From: Acidobacteriota bacterium
Lineage (GTDB): Bacteria > Acidobacteriota > Vicinamibacteria > Vicinamibacterales > UBA2999
Assembly: GCA_021731165.1 (NCBI GenBank)
Contig: JAKFXY010000016.1
Span: 1-55,974, forward strand
DNA: 55,974 nt
Reading direction: 5' to 3'
Every line of letters begins with the position of its first letter. Position 1 is the first letter of the stretch. The position numbers were made by a program, and so were the translations under genes. Positions 47,030 to 55,974 of this stretch are shown here, one piece after another. The notes under the pieces are model-generated. The model saw only the letters and a program-made list of their open reading frames with translations. It was not told the origin of the DNA and searched no databases.

Positions 47030-49401
47030 CTCCCTTCACGCCGATTCCCGCGCACATTGAAGAGTTGCTGGAAGAGAGATTCGGGACGACTTCGCGCCGT
47101 GACTTCCTGAAGACCTCCGGGATGCTCGTCGTGAGCGTCAGTGTTGCGGCCCTCGCCGGTCCGTTCGCCCCTGGGGCGAATGCTCAGGTCGCCGGTCCGT
47201 ATCCGGACCCCAACTTCCGGCAGCTCGATTCGTGGATCGTCATTCACGAAAACAACACAGCGACCTTCTACGTCGGGAAGACCGACTGCGGCCAGGGCAC
47301 CGGCACGGCCTTCCGGCAGATGATGGCCGACGAGTTGGACATCGCCTACGACAAGACCACCTGCATCATGGGCAGCACGGACGTCACCGTGGACCAGGGT
47401 GGATCGGGTGGTTCAGACGCCATCCAGACCGATGGCTGGCCGATGCGGCGTGTGGCCGCCGAGGCTCGTCGCGTGCTGCTCGACATGGCTTCCGCGCGCT
47501 TTGCCGTGCCGGTCGCCCAGCTCACCGTAAGAGAGGCCGTGATTACCGTGAGCGCCGATCCCTCGAAACGAGTCACGTACGGAGAATTGATCGGAGGCAA
47601 GAGGTTCAACGTTGCGCTGACCGGTGGCGATGTCAACGCGACAGCGGGTGTGGCCAGGGTGAAGCCGGTGCAGGCGCTCTCGATCGTCGGCCTGTCGCCC
47701 CAGCGCTATGACATTCCCGCCAAGGTGGACGGCTCGTTGACATGGGCCGTGGACGTGAAGCTTCCCGGGATGGTTCATGCGCGCAACGTGAAACCGCCGG
47801 TGGCCGGTGCAACACTCGTCAGCATCGACGAGTCTTCCGTTCGAGGCATTCCTGGGTTTCTCCGGGTGGTGAGCAAGGGCAACTACGTTGCCGTGGTCTG
47901 CGAGCGGGAAGAACAGGCGATTGCCGCATCGAGGCGGCTCAAGGTCAACTGGCGAAAGCCGGCGACGCCCGCCTTCCCGAAGTCGGAGGATCTCTTCAAC
48001 TACATGCGCGGTGCGACCCCCACGTCGAGTCAGGGGCCCAACGTCACCGGGAACCCCGATACGGCGCTGGCCGGTGCGGCGCAGATCATCGACGCCGAAT
48101 ACGAGATCCCGTTCCAGGGTCACACGGCGTTTGCTCCGGCCCACGCCATGGCCGATCCGTCGAACGGCCAGATGACGATCTATTCCAATGACATGAAGTC
48201 CTACGGCCTGCGGGCAGGCGTCGCTCAGTTTCTCGGGATACCCCGGGAGCACGTGCGTGTCGTCTGGATGGAGGGCCCTCAGGGATACGGCCGCACAGCC
48301 GCGGACGATGCGGGGTTCGAGGCGGCGTTCCTGGCCAAGGAGATTGGCCGGCCGGTTCGCGTGCAGTGGATGAGGCACGAGGAGACGGCCTGGGATACCA
48401 AGGGCCCGGCATTCACCGTCAAGATGCGCGGAGGCCTTGATACGCGAGGCAACCTGATCGCCTTGGACTACAACGCTCGAGCTGCTGACTATTGCCACCT
48501 CGGCTACAACGAGGCGGAGACAGTGCTGATCGCTCAGCTCATGGGCACGAGGCGCGCCACGCCGGCCGCGGGCAGCTCCGCCACGCCGTCGGACATGTAC
48601 GTCATTCCCAACACGCGCACGGCCACGCAGGTCGTGAGTCTGCCCCTCGTGTGGGAGACGCCGCTGCGGACGGGCAATCTGCGCGATCCGAATGGTCCGC
48701 AGTCAACCTTCGCCGCCGAATCGTTCATCGACGAAATGGCGGCTGCCGCGAAGGCGGACCCCGTCGAGTTTCGCATGAGGCTCCTGGCCGCGAGCACTAC
48801 GGATGACAGCGGATTCAAGCGCGCGCGTTCGATTGCCGTGGTCAAAGCGGCGGCGGAGGCGTATGGGTGGGACGCTCGACCTTCACCGAACGCCCGCGGC
48901 ACGGGAAACATTCTCACCGGCCGCGGCATCGCCTACACGTTCCGTTCGCAAACGGTCGTCGCGGAGATCGCCGAGGTCGAAGTCAATCGCAGGACCGGTC
49001 ACGTCTGGGTCAAGCGGCTCGTGTGCGCGCACGACTGCGGGCTCGTGATCAATCCCGAAGGGTTGCGGCGCACCATCGAGGGAGGCATGCTCCACTCGCT
49101 CAGTCGCGCGCTCCACGAGGAGGTCACGTTCGACACCGAGAAGGTGACGAGCGTCGATTGGAACTCCCATCCCACGCTGACGCACGCCGACACGCCGGCC
49201 AGGATCGACGTCGTGCTGGTGAACGGCGATCCCAATCCGAACCGGCCCGACCTCCCTCACTACGGAGCGGGCGAGACCGTCTGCAAACCGACGCTCGCGG
49301 CGGTCGCCAACGCCATCTACGACGCAACCGGCGTTCGGCTTCGTCGCGTGCCGTTCAGGGACGGGCGCGTCCTCGCCGCACTCAAGTCCGCGGGTGTGTA
49401 A
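47026..49401 (+). CDS. iorB: Molybdenum hydroxylase large subunit (IorB-like), Tat-exported
   Basis: A protein of 791 residues. Twin-arginine signal TSRRDFLKTSG, then the two-part aldehyde oxidase/xanthine dehydrogenase large-subunit fold. Cofactor-binding blocks GQGTGTAFRQ, EGPQGYGRTAADD and the region with the catalytic glutamate GAGETVCKPT near 760 are readable. With iorA it hydroxylates a heterocycle or oxidises an aldehyde in the periplasm. There is no FAD subunit and no cytochrome gene nearby, so the electron acceptor is unknown. Ends six bases from the SMP-30 stop. Confidence 0.88.
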   Translation: MTPFTPIPAHIEELLEERFGTTSRRDFLKTSGMLVVSVSVAALAGPFAPGANAQVAGPYPDPNFRQLDSWIVIHENNTATFYVGKTDCGQGTGTAFRQMMADELDIAYDKTTCIMGSTDVTVDQGGSGGSDAIQTDGWPMRRVAAEARRVLLDMASARFAVPVAQLTVREAVITVSADPSKRVTYGELIGGKRFNVALTGGDVNATAGVARVKPVQALSIVGLSPQRYDIPAKVDGSLTWAVDVKLPGMVHARNVKPPVAGATLVSIDESSVRGIPGFLRVVSKGNYVAVVCEREEQAIAASRRLKVNWRKPATPAFPKSEDLFNYMRGATPTSSQGPNVTGNPDTALAGAAQIIDAEYEIPFQGHTAFAPAHAMADPSNGQMTIYSNDMKSYGLRAGVAQFLGIPREHVRVVWMEGPQGYGRTAADDAGFEAAFLAKEIGRPVRVQWMRHEETAWDTKGPAFTVKMRGGLDTRGNLIALDYNARAADYCHLGYNEAETVLIAQLMGTRRATPAAGSSATPSDMYVIPNTRTATQVVSLPLVWETPLRTGNLRDPNGPQSTFAAESFIDEMAAAAKADPVEFRMRLLAASTTDDSGFKRARSIAVVKAAAEAYGWDARPSPNARGTGNILTGRGIAYTFRSQTVVAEIAEVEVNRRTGHVWVKRLVCAHDCGLVINPEGLRRTIEGGMLHSLSRALHEEVTFDTEKVTSVDWNSHPTLTHADTPARIDVVLVNGDPNPNRPDLPHYGAGETVCKPTLAAVANAIYDATGVRLRRVPFRDGRVLAALKSAGV

Positions 49402-49407
49402 GAAGTC

Positions 49408-50373
49408 CTACCGCGGCAGCCCGGCGATCTCGGTTCGCACCTGAAAGAGCGTCCTGCCCGACGTCACGTACAGCGTCTTCATGTCCGGGCCGCCAAAGGC
49501 GTTGTTGGTGATCACGTCTTCCGGAATGGGAATGAACGTGAGCAACGTGCCCGCCGGTGAAATGACATAGACGCCGCCCTTGCTCTTGAGCGCGTCGGCG
49601 GTCCAGACGCGTGCCGCGGGCGACGCGCCGGGAGGCGCCAGCTCGTTCAGGCCGGCGGAGACGTACAGATTGCCCTGGACATCGACGCTCATGCCGTCCG
49701 CGCTGCGGCCGGGAAAATCGAAGAAGACGCGACCGTTGCGCGCGGTACCGTCAGGCTGCAGGTCGAAGGCGCGGATCATGCGCGGCCCGGCCGGTGCCGC
49801 ACCGGATTCAATGATGTACAGCGTCTTGTCGTCCGGTGAAATCTGAAGGCCATTCGGGCGCTCGATGTCCGGCGCCCCAAGGACGCGCGCGATCTGGCCC
49901 GGCGCATCGATGCGATAGACGGCGACCGCCCCCGGGTCGGTGAAGTACAGCCGGCCCTTGCCGTCGATCGTGACGTCGTTGGCCCCCTTGAGCGGCATGC
50001 CTTGATAGTTGTCAACGAGAACCTCCATGGCACCCGTGCGCAGATCGGTCCGCGTGATCCGTGGCGACTGTCCGTCCGCCATTCCCTCGCACGCGACGAG
50101 CCGTCCCTGGGGATCGATCACGAGCCCGTTGGCCGCATGGCTCTTCTCGCGGTAGACGGAGAGTTCGCCGTCGGTGCCCAGCTTGTAGATTCGCTGTCCC
50201 CGTATTTCGGTGAAGTAGACGTTGCCGTCTCGATCGACGGTCGGACCTTCTGTGAGGGCCGGCACTTCCGCGGCGCGCGCCACCGTCTGCGCCGTCGCCG
50301 GGAATGACGTCGCAAGACACAGAATCAAGGCCATCGCACCGGGACCAAGGCTCCGCACGACGATGCTGACCAT
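49408..50373 (-). CDS. SMP-30/gluconolactonase-like protein, exported
   Basis: A protein of 321 residues from an ATG with GGAGG upstream and a signal peptide (ending FPATAQ). Beta-propeller with metal ligands Glu in EGPTVDRDGNVYFTE, Asn in GANDVTIDG, Asn in PNGLQISPD and Asp in SADGMSVDVQGN. It likely hydrolyses a lactone in the periplasm. Convergent with iorB, so not cotranscribed with it, but the pair may still act on related compounds. Confidence 0.87.
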   Translation of the reverse strand: MVSIVVRSLGPGAMALILCLATSFPATAQTVARAAEVPALTEGPTVDRDGNVYFTEIRGQRIYKLGTDGELSVYREKSHAANGLVIDPQGRLVACEGMADGQSPRITRTDLRTGAMEVLVDNYQGMPLKGANDVTIDGKGRLYFTDPGAVAVYRIDAPGQIARVLGAPDIERPNGLQISPDDKTLYIIESGAAPAGPRMIRAFDLQPDGTARNGRVFFDFPGRSADGMSVDVQGNLYVSAGLNELAPPGASPAARVWTADALKSKGGVYVISPAGTLLTFIPIPEDVITNNAFGGPDMKTLYVTSGRTLFQVRTEIAGLPR

Positions 50374-50523
50374 ACGTTCCTCCAAGAACGGAAACACGAG
50401 CGCCATGGACGGGACAGGGGACCAACAGTGACGGTTGGCACAGGTGCCAACCCCTCCGGCGCGGGGACATCGTAGTCGATCACGGGTGGGCACTGGGGAG
50501 ATTGGGGTTGCCGGCCCCGGGAC

Positions 50524-50529
50524 TATGAT
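50524..50529 (+). promoter_or_regulatory. -10 (TATGAT) of exporter operon
   Basis: TATGAT lies 24 bases before the GTG at 50554, with a predicted start near 50536. No Shine-Dalgarno is seen between them. Confidence 0.4.
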
Positions 50530-50553
50530 CAGGCCATCACGTCCGACGCCCCT

Positions 50554-51249
50554 GTGTTCACCGCGCGTGGCATCACCAAGGTCTATCCCATGGGCGAAAT
50601 GGAGGTGCACGCGCTGCGCGGCGTGGACTTCGACCTCTTCCCGGGCGAGTTCGTCGTGCTCCTTGGCCCCTCCGGCAGCGGCAAGTCCACGCTCTTGAAC
50701 ATTCTCGGCGGACTCGACATTCCCACGTCCGGCCATGTCGTCTACCGGGACCACGATCTGACGACCGCGGGCGAGGCGGCGCTGACCGAGTACCGCCGCG
50801 AGCACGTCGGGTTCGTGTTTCAGTTCTACAACCTGATTCCCAGCCTTACCGCCCGGGAGAACGTGGCGCTGGTGACCGAGATCACGAAGCACCCGATGAC
50901 GCCCGAGGAGGCGCTCGCGCTCGTCGGGCTCGGGCACCGCCTGGATCACTTCCCCGCCCAGTTGTCTGGTGGCGAACAGCAGCGCGTGGCGATCGCGCGC
51001 GCGATCGCCAAGCGGCCGGACGTGCTGCTCTGTGACGAACCCACGGGTGCGCTCGACATCACGACCGGCGTGGTCGTGCTCGAAGCCATCGAGAAGGTCA
51101 ATCGCGAACTGGGGACGGCGACGGTCGTCATCACGCACAACGCGGCCATCGCCGGCATGGCGCACCGCGTGGTGCGGCTGGCCGACGGCAACATCGCCGG
51201 CGTCGTCAGCAACGAGACGCGGCGCGGGGCGAGGGAGATCGAATGGTAG
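50554..51249 (+). CDS. ABC transporter ATPase, MacB/LolD type
   Basis: A protein of 231 residues. Walker [11 protein letters not shown]-loop [14 protein letters not shown], signature [10 protein letters not shown], Walker [13 protein letters not shown] and His in VVITHN. It drives mechanotransmission by the FtsX-type permease that overlaps its end by seven bases. The frame continues upstream with ITSDAPV; the true start may be further up, but only GTG is a standard codon. Part of a three-gene exporter. Confidence 0.93.
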   Translation: MFTARGITKVYPMGEMEVHALRGVDFDLFPGEFVVLLGPSGSGKSTLLNILGGLDIPTSGHVVYRDHDLTTAGEAALTEYRREHVGFVFQFYNLIPSLTARENVALVTEITKHPMTPEEALALVGLGHRLDHFPAQLSGGEQQRVAIARAIAKRPDVLLCDEPTGALDITTGVVVLEAIEKVNRELGTATVVITHNAAIAGMAHRVVRLADGNIAGVVSNETRRGAREIEW

Positions 51250-53624
51250 GCCGCCTGCCGATCACCGCGCTCGATCGCAAGCTGCTGCGGGATCTGTGGG
51301 AGATGCGCGGCCAGGCAGTAGCCATCGGCGCCGTCATGGCGGCCGGCGTGGTGATGTTCGTCACCTATCTTTCCAATTTCGACTCGCTGCAGCGCACCGT
51401 GGACACCTACTACGAACGGCAGCGCTTCGCCGACGTGTTCGCGATGCTCAAGCGGGCCCCGCTGAGCCTCGAGTCGGATCTTCGCGCCATCCGAGGCGTA
51501 TCCGTCGTGGACACGCGGGTGGTGGCCGACGTGACGCTCGACGTACCCGGCCTGCTGGAGCCGGCAACGGGGCGGCTCATCTCGGTACCGTCGCGTGGCC
51601 GGCCGCTCTTGAACGACGTGTTTTTGCGCGAAGGCCGGTGGCCCGAGGCGGGCAGGCCGGACGAAGTGCTGGCCAGCGAGGTCTTCACCGAAGCCAACCG
51701 CATGGCGCCTGGCGACTCGATCACCGCGATCATCAACGGCCGCCGGCGGAGGTTGACGATCGTCGGCGTGGCGCTCTCGCCGGAGTACGTCTTCAGCATC
51801 CGCCCGGGCGAAATGATCCCGGACAATCGCCGCTTTGCGCTGCTCTGGATGGAGCGCCGCGCCCTGGCCAGCGCGTTCAACATGGAAGGCGGCTTCAACG
51901 ACATCAGCCTGCGCGTGATGGCCGGCGTCCCGGTGGAGGAGGTGATCGCGGACGTCGATCGGCTCCTGGAGCCGTACGGCGGCCTCGGTGCGATTCCACG
52001 GCGGCTGCAGCAGTCGGCGTGGACGCTCGACAACGAGCTGGTTCAGCTCAGCACGTTCGGGTTCATCGTGCCGGCGATCTTCCTGGCCGTCGCGGCGTTC
52101 GTGCTGAACGTCGCGCTCGCGCGCGCGCTGGCACTGCAGCGGCCGCAGTTGGCGGCGCTCAAGGCGCTGGGGTACTCGAACCGCGAGCTGGGCTGGCACT
52201 ACTTCAAGTGGGCGCTCATCATCGCCACGCTCGGTTCAATCGCCGGCGTGATCGTCGGTACGTGGCTCGGGGCCCAGATGATCGAGCTCTACAACCAGTA
52301 CTTCCGCTTTCCCTCGCTCGACTACCGGTTGTCGCCGGGCGTCGCGGCAACGGCAGTGGCGTTGGGGTTCGTGTCGGCCGCGATCGGCGCGGCGTCGGCC
52401 GTGAGCCGCGCCGTGCGCGTGCCGCCGGCTGAAGCGATGCGGCCGGAATCGCCGGCGCGATACCGCGCGAGCATCGTCGAGACGCCGCGGATTCAGCGAT
52501 CGCTTGGCCAGGGCGCGCGGATGGTCATCCGGAACCTCGAGCGCCAGCCGATGCGCGCGCTGGCCTCGGTGGTGGGGATTGCCTTCGGCGGTGCGATCCT
52601 GCTGGTCGGCTTCGGCTTCGTTGACGCGATGGATGTCCTGATCGCGCGGCAGTTCAACGACGGGATGCGGCAGGACGTGACGGTCACCTTCGTCGAGCCG
52701 CGATCGTCCTCGGCCATCCATGGCGTCGCGGCCCTGCCCGGCGTCATGTCCGTGGAGCCAATGCGGGCGGTGCCCGCCCGCCTGCGTGCGGGCGCGCGGT
52801 CACGTACGCTGTCGCTGACGGGACTCGAGCCGGATCCGGATCTCAACAGGGTCATCGATCAGGAGGGCCGGCCGCGCGTGCTGCCGCCCGAGGGGCTGGT
52901 GCTGTCGCGGATGCTTGGCGTGGTGCTCGGCGTCGGTCCCGGCGACGTCGTGCACGTCGAGGTACTCGAGGGCCGGCGGCCGGTGACGCCGGTGCGCATT
53001 GCAGGCATCATCGATGACATCATGGGCCTGCAGGCGTACATGGACATCGACGCCCTGGGCCGGCTCATGCGTGAGGGCCGCACGGTGTCGGGTGCCTATC
53101 TGCAGGTGGACCCGGCGGCGCTCGAGCCGCTCTACGCCCGGTTGAAGCTGACGCCCGCCGTGGCCGGCGTGGCCATTCGCGAGGCGGCGCTCACCAACTT
53201 CCGCGACGTGATGGCGCAGAACATGAACCTGACGATCGGGATCAACGTGGTGTTCGCCGCCATCATCGCGGTGGGTGTCGTCTACAATGCGGCCCGGATC
53301 TCGCTGTCGGAGCGTGCGCGCGAGCTGGCCAGCCTTCGGGTGCTGGGCTTCACGCGCGGGGAGATCTCATCGATTCTGCTCGGGGAGCTGGCCATTCTGA
53401 CCCTGCTGTCGCTGCCGTGCGGCACGCTCATTGGCTATGGGCTGGGCCAGTTCATCATGACGATCTTCCAGAACGAGGTGTATCGCATTCCGTTCATCGT
53501 CACGCCGGCCACGGTGGCGTGGGGGTGGCTCACGATTATTTCGGCCGCGGCGCTGTCGGCCCTGGCCGTGCGGCGACGGCTGGATCGGCTCGATCTGGTG
53601 GCGGTGCTCAAGTCCCGGGAGTAG
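51243..53624 (+). CDS. FtsX-like ABC permease with two FtsX domains
   Basis: A protein of 793 residues. One membrane helix near 25-45, an extracytoplasmic domain to about 255, three helices (first FtsX block, about 260-390), a second helix near 440, another domain and a last FtsX block (about 660-790). It is the double-FtsX architecture, fused rather than two separate permeases as in LolCE or MacB dimers. It lies between the ATPase and the HlyD-like adaptor, as in DevBCA and related envelope exporters. Confidence 0.92.
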   Translation: MVGRLPITALDRKLLRDLWEMRGQAVAIGAVMAAGVVMFVTYLSNFDSLQRTVDTYYERQRFADVFAMLKRAPLSLESDLRAIRGVSVVDTRVVADVTLDVPGLLEPATGRLISVPSRGRPLLNDVFLREGRWPEAGRPDEVLASEVFTEANRMAPGDSITAIINGRRRRLTIVGVALSPEYVFSIRPGEMIPDNRRFALLWMERRALASAFNMEGGFNDISLRVMAGVPVEEVIADVDRLLEPYGGLGAIPRRLQQSAWTLDNELVQLSTFGFIVPAIFLAVAAFVLNVALARALALQRPQLAALKALGYSNRELGWHYFKWALIIATLGSIAGVIVGTWLGAQMIELYNQYFRFPSLDYRLSPGVAATAVALGFVSAAIGAASAVSRAVRVPPAEAMRPESPARYRASIVETPRIQRSLGQGARMVIRNLERQPMRALASVVGIAFGGAILLVGFGFVDAMDVLIARQFNDGMRQDVTVTFVEPRSSSAIHGVAALPGVMSVEPMRAVPARLRAGARSRTLSLTGLEPDPDLNRVIDQEGRPRVLPPEGLVLSRMLGVVLGVGPGDVVHVEVLEGRRPVTPVRIAGIIDDIMGLQAYMDIDALGRLMREGRTVSGAYLQVDPAALEPLYARLKLTPAVAGVAIREAALTNFRDVMAQNMNLTIGINVVFAAIIAVGVVYNAARISLSERARELASLRVLGFTRGEISSILLGELAILTLLSLPCGTLIGYGLGQFIMTIFQNEVYRIPFIVTPATVAWGWLTIISAAALSALAVRRRLDRLDLVAVLKSRE

Positions 53625-53626
53625 CC

Positions 53627-54838
53627 GTGCACGCCTTCGCCCGGTATCGACGCTGGCTCATCGTCCTGCTGCTCGTCGCGGGGGTGGTGGCGATCGCCAT
53701 GTGGCCCACCCCGGTGCCGGTGGACGTCATGCCGAGCACGCGCGGGCCCCTTGTCGTGACGGTGGACGAGGAAGGCGAAACGCGCGTCCGCTATCGCTAC
53801 GTCGTCTCGGCACCGCTCGCCGGACGCGTGCTGCGCATCGAGCTCGAACCCGGCGACCCTGTCGTACGCGGCCGCACGGTGGTGGCGCGGCTTCGCGCGG
53901 AGGCGCCCACATTGCTCGACGCTCGTTCACGCGCGGAGGCCGAGGCCGGCGTCTCAACCGCGCGCGCGGCCGTGGGACGGGCGGAGGCGGATCTGCGCAG
54001 GGCCACGGCCGCCGTCGAGCTGGCAAGGGCCGACCTGAGACGCCAGCGCGACCTGGCGGCGGCCCAGTTGACGACGACGCAGGCGGTGGACACGGCGGAG
54101 TCGAGCGCCCGCGCGGCGGAAGAGAGCGTGAGGGCCGCGGAGTTCGCGGTGGCCAGCGGTCGATCGCAGCTCGAGCTGGCTGAGGCGCGATTGATGGTCC
54201 CCACCATCGACGCGAGCGGTCGCGTGCTGACCGTCACGTCGCCGGTGGACGGTGTCGTGCTGAAGCGGCTGCGCGAAAGCGAGAGCGTGGCCGCCGCCGG
54301 CGAGCCGCTGGTGGAGATTGGCAACCCGGTGAAGGACCTCGAGATCGTGTCCGACCTGCTGTCCACTGACGCCGTGCGCGTGAAGGCCGGGGCGAGAGTG
54401 CGTGTCGAACAATGGGGCGGGGACCGCGTGCTGATGGCCAGGGTCCGCCGGGTGGAGCCGTCGGGCTTCACGAAGATCTCCGCACTCGGCGTCGAGGAGC
54501 AGCGGGTCAACGTGCTGATGGGCTTCGAGGACCCCTCCGATGCGTGGAAGGCGCTTGGCGACGGCTACCGCGTCGAGGTCCGCATCGTCATGTGGGAGGC
54601 GGCGGAGGTGGTGAAGGTGCCTACGAGCGCGCTCGTGCGCCAGGGCGACGGCTGGTCCGTGTTTGTCGTCAACGGCAATCGGATCCAGAGCGTCACGGTG
54701 GAAGTCGGTCAGAGAAATGCCGAGGAGGCGGAGATTCGATCGGGCCTCGACGCGGGCCGGCAAGTGGTGGTGCACCCAAGCGACCGGGTGATCGACGGCG
54801 CCTTGGTCGAGGTGCGCGGGGCGGGAGACCCAAGATAA
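53627..54838 (+). CDS. HlyD-like periplasmic adaptor
   Basis: A protein of 403 residues from a GTG two bases after the permease stop. One N-terminal membrane anchor (12-30), lipoyl half (ETRVRYRYVVSAPLAGRV, LEPGDPVVRG), a long alpha hairpin of heptads (about 95-185), second lipoyl half (TSPVDGVVLKRL, EPLVEIGN) and beta-barrel domain. It should link the permease to an outer-membrane channel, which is not in view. Confidence 0.9.
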   Translation: MHAFARYRRWLIVLLLVAGVVAIAMWPTPVPVDVMPSTRGPLVVTVDEEGETRVRYRYVVSAPLAGRVLRIELEPGDPVVRGRTVVARLRAEAPTLLDARSRAEAEAGVSTARAAVGRAEADLRRATAAVELARADLRRQRDLAAAQLTTTQAVDTAESSARAAEESVRAAEFAVASGRSQLELAEARLMVPTIDASGRVLTVTSPVDGVVLKRLRESESVAAAGEPLVEIGNPVKDLEIVSDLLSTDAVRVKAGARVRVEQWGGDRVLMARVRRVEPSGFTKISALGVEEQRVNVLMGFEDPSDAWKALGDGYRVEVRIVMWEAAEVVKVPTSALVRQGDGWSVFVVNGNRIQSVTVEVGQRNAEEAEIRSGLDAGRQVVVHPSDRVIDGALVEVRGAGDPR

Positions 54839-54866
54839 GGCGGGACACATGTGACGGGGGACAGCC

Positions 54867-55388
54867 ATGCAGGGTGACAGACAGATTCATGAGGCCATCG
54901 AGCGGAACGTGAAGGCCGTTTCACTGCGGCCAGCCGTCGGCAGAGGGACGGCTCGAACCAAAGCCGTGCTTCGAGCGGGTCTCGACTGTACGGTGACGGA
55001 GGGGCCGTACGAGCTGAAGGTAGGCATGACGGAGAAGTACGGTGGAACCTCCAGTGGGCCGAATCCAGGGGTGCTGGGCCGGGGCGCGCTCGCCTCGTGT
55101 CTCGCCATCGGGTACGGCATGTGGGCCGCGCGGCTCGGCGTGTCATTCGAGGCGCTCGAAGTGGAGGTGCAGGCGGACTACGACGTGCGCGGGGAGCTGG
55201 GCGTTGCGGATGACGTCCGGCCGGGGTACCTGGAGGTCCGGTACATCGTGACCGTGGCGAGCTCGGCCTCCGATGACGATGTGTTGCGTGTGCTCGACAC
55301 CGCCGACAGGTGCAGCTCGTACCGAGACATTTATTCCAACGGATTGCCCCTCCGACGAGAGGTGCGCCTCAACGCCGGGACGGTGTAG
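54867..55388 (+). CDS. OsmC-family protein
   Basis: A protein of 173 residues. The two redox cysteines of OsmC/Ohr-type proteins are in LASCLAIGY (about residue 78) and DRCSSYRD (about 149). Between them is the strand-rich core (YDVRGELGVADDVRPG, VRYIVTVAS). It should reduce organic hydroperoxides with thiols. It starts 28 bases after the adaptor stop and may be in the same transcript. The methyltransferase follows after three bases. Confidence 0.88.
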   Translation: MQGDRQIHEAIERNVKAVSLRPAVGRGTARTKAVLRAGLDCTVTEGPYELKVGMTEKYGGTSSGPNPGVLGRGALASCLAIGYGMWAARLGVSFEALEVEVQADYDVRGELGVADDVRPGYLEVRYIVTVASSASDDDVLRVLDTADRCSSYRDIYSNGLPLRREVRLNAGTV

Positions 55389-55391
55389 TCG

Positions 55392-55974
55392 ATGGAGCCG
55401 CGACTGCAGCTCCGCGTGCAGCGGTACGGGTGGGACAAGGCCGCGCCGCACTACGAGGCGTACTGGTCCGAGCAGCTCAGGCCCGCGCAGGATCGGCTGC
55501 TCGATCTGGCGGCGCTCAGGCCGGGCGAGCGCGTGTTGGATATTGCCTGCGGCACCGGGCTCGTCACCTTCCGCGCGGCGGACGAGGTTGGGCCCGGCGG
55601 TACGGTGGTGGCCACCGACATCTCGAGCACGATGGTCGAACACATCGAGTCAGCCGCCGCCGGTCGCGGCTTCGCCAACGTGACGGCGCGGCGCGCCCAT
55701 GCGGAAGAGCAGGTGTTCGAGCCCGAGAGCTTCGACGCGGCCCTGTGCGGTCTGGGGCTGATGTATGTGCCGGAGCCACTCGCCGCGTTGCGCGAAATGA
55801 GGCGCCTGCTCAAGCCGGGCGGCCGTGCGGTCGTGGCCGTGTGGGGAGCGCGCTCCCATTGCGGATGGGCCGACATCTTCCCGATCGTGGACAGGCGCGT
55901 GCGGAGTGAGGTGTGCCCGATGTTCTTTCAACTGGGCACCGGAGACACGTTGCGGACGTGCATGGCCGAGGCTG
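55392..55974 (+). CDS. SAM-dependent methyltransferase, cut by window end
   Basis: About 194 codons are visible. Class I fold with motif I VLDIACGTGLVTF, then GGTVVATDISSTMV, ALCGLGLMYVPEPL and LKPGGRAVVAVWG. The pattern is of UbiE/Methyltransf_11 type, so a small molecule is the likely target. It begins WDKAAPHYEAYW, the usual opening. The start is three bases after the OsmC stop, so they are cotranscribed. Confidence 0.88.
   Translation, partial: MEPRLQLRVQRYGWDKAAPHYEAYWSEQLRPAQDRLLDLAALRPGERVLDIACGTGLVTFRAADEVGPGGTVVATDISSTMVEHIESAAAGRGFANVTARRAHAEEQVFEPESFDAALCGLGLMYVPEPLAALREMRRLLKPGGRAVVAVWGARSHCGWADIFPIVDRRVRSEVCPMFFQLGTGDTLRTCMAEA

Noticed and set aside
1-55974. Insertion sequence, prophage or CRISPR array
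   Set aside because: No transposase, phage structural gene, integrase or regular repeat-spacer pattern was found on either strand.

Overview
The window is about 56 kb of GC-rich bacterial chromosome, densely packed with genes on both strands. The gene content points to Acidobacteriota, probably a Vicinamibacteria-like soil lineage: an Oar-type TonB receptor with an N-terminal carboxypeptidase-regulatory-like domain, a CRTAC1/ASPIC-UnbV secreted protein, a two-subunit IorAB molybdenum hydroxylase, Npt/TLC-like permeases, and the dispersed GGAGACAC...GTGTCTCC hairpin repeat. This assignment is an inference from families and composition; no marker gene was aligned. Many starts are GTG or TTG. 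Several genes have no Shine-Dalgarno sequence but carry a TANNNT hexamer only a few bases before the start.

Layout. 1-6.5 kb: a secreted NHL-type protein (cut by the window edge) coupled to a metallo-beta-lactamase-fold hydrolase, a small hypothetical gene, an Nramp-like transporter, ilvA, a cytochrome c, tadA and a TPR-like protein. 6.6-7.8 kb: a tRNA-Ser(CGA) whose 3' end plus 27 flanking bases recurs 1,026 bp downstream, enclosing a DUF4258/DUF2283 toxin-antitoxin-like cassette with no integrase. 7.9-11.5 kb: two paralogous Npt/TLC-like permeases flanking an aldo/keto reductase. 11.8-18.2 kb: a coiled-coil peptide, then (minus strand) a tight five-gene unit of three carboxymuconolactone-decarboxylase-like proteins, a TonB-dependent receptor and an MFS permease.

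18.3-29.2 kb: remnants of a winged-helix regulator and of an HD-GYP gene, a MscS channel, glutaminase, a STAS protein divergent from a cNMP/CBS/DUF294 protein with a DnaQ-like exonuclease, a kinase-response regulator-CRTAC1 operon, and a VapBC-type toxin-antitoxin pair. 29.3-37.5 kb: tannase-family esterase, methyltransferase, folB with a pteridine-reductase-like SDR, a phospholipase D-like protein, a CYTH protein, and an ABC exporter split by an in-frame amber codon next to a TraB/GumN protein. 37.6-46.5 kb: a 54-residue membrane protein, an isoprenylcysteine methyltransferase-like protein, an RND adaptor, msrB, a hybrid histidine kinase, a cyclophilin, glgB, a PfkB kinase and an unknown protein. 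46.6-56 kb: iorAB, an SMP-30 lactonase-like protein, a three-gene MacB/DevBCA-like exporter, OsmC, and a methyltransferase cut by the window end.

The strongest candidates for something undescribed are the integrase-less tRNA-Ser island and the CMD-CMD-CMD-TonB receptor-MFS operon, whose order suggests uptake across both membranes plus processing of one unknown compound.
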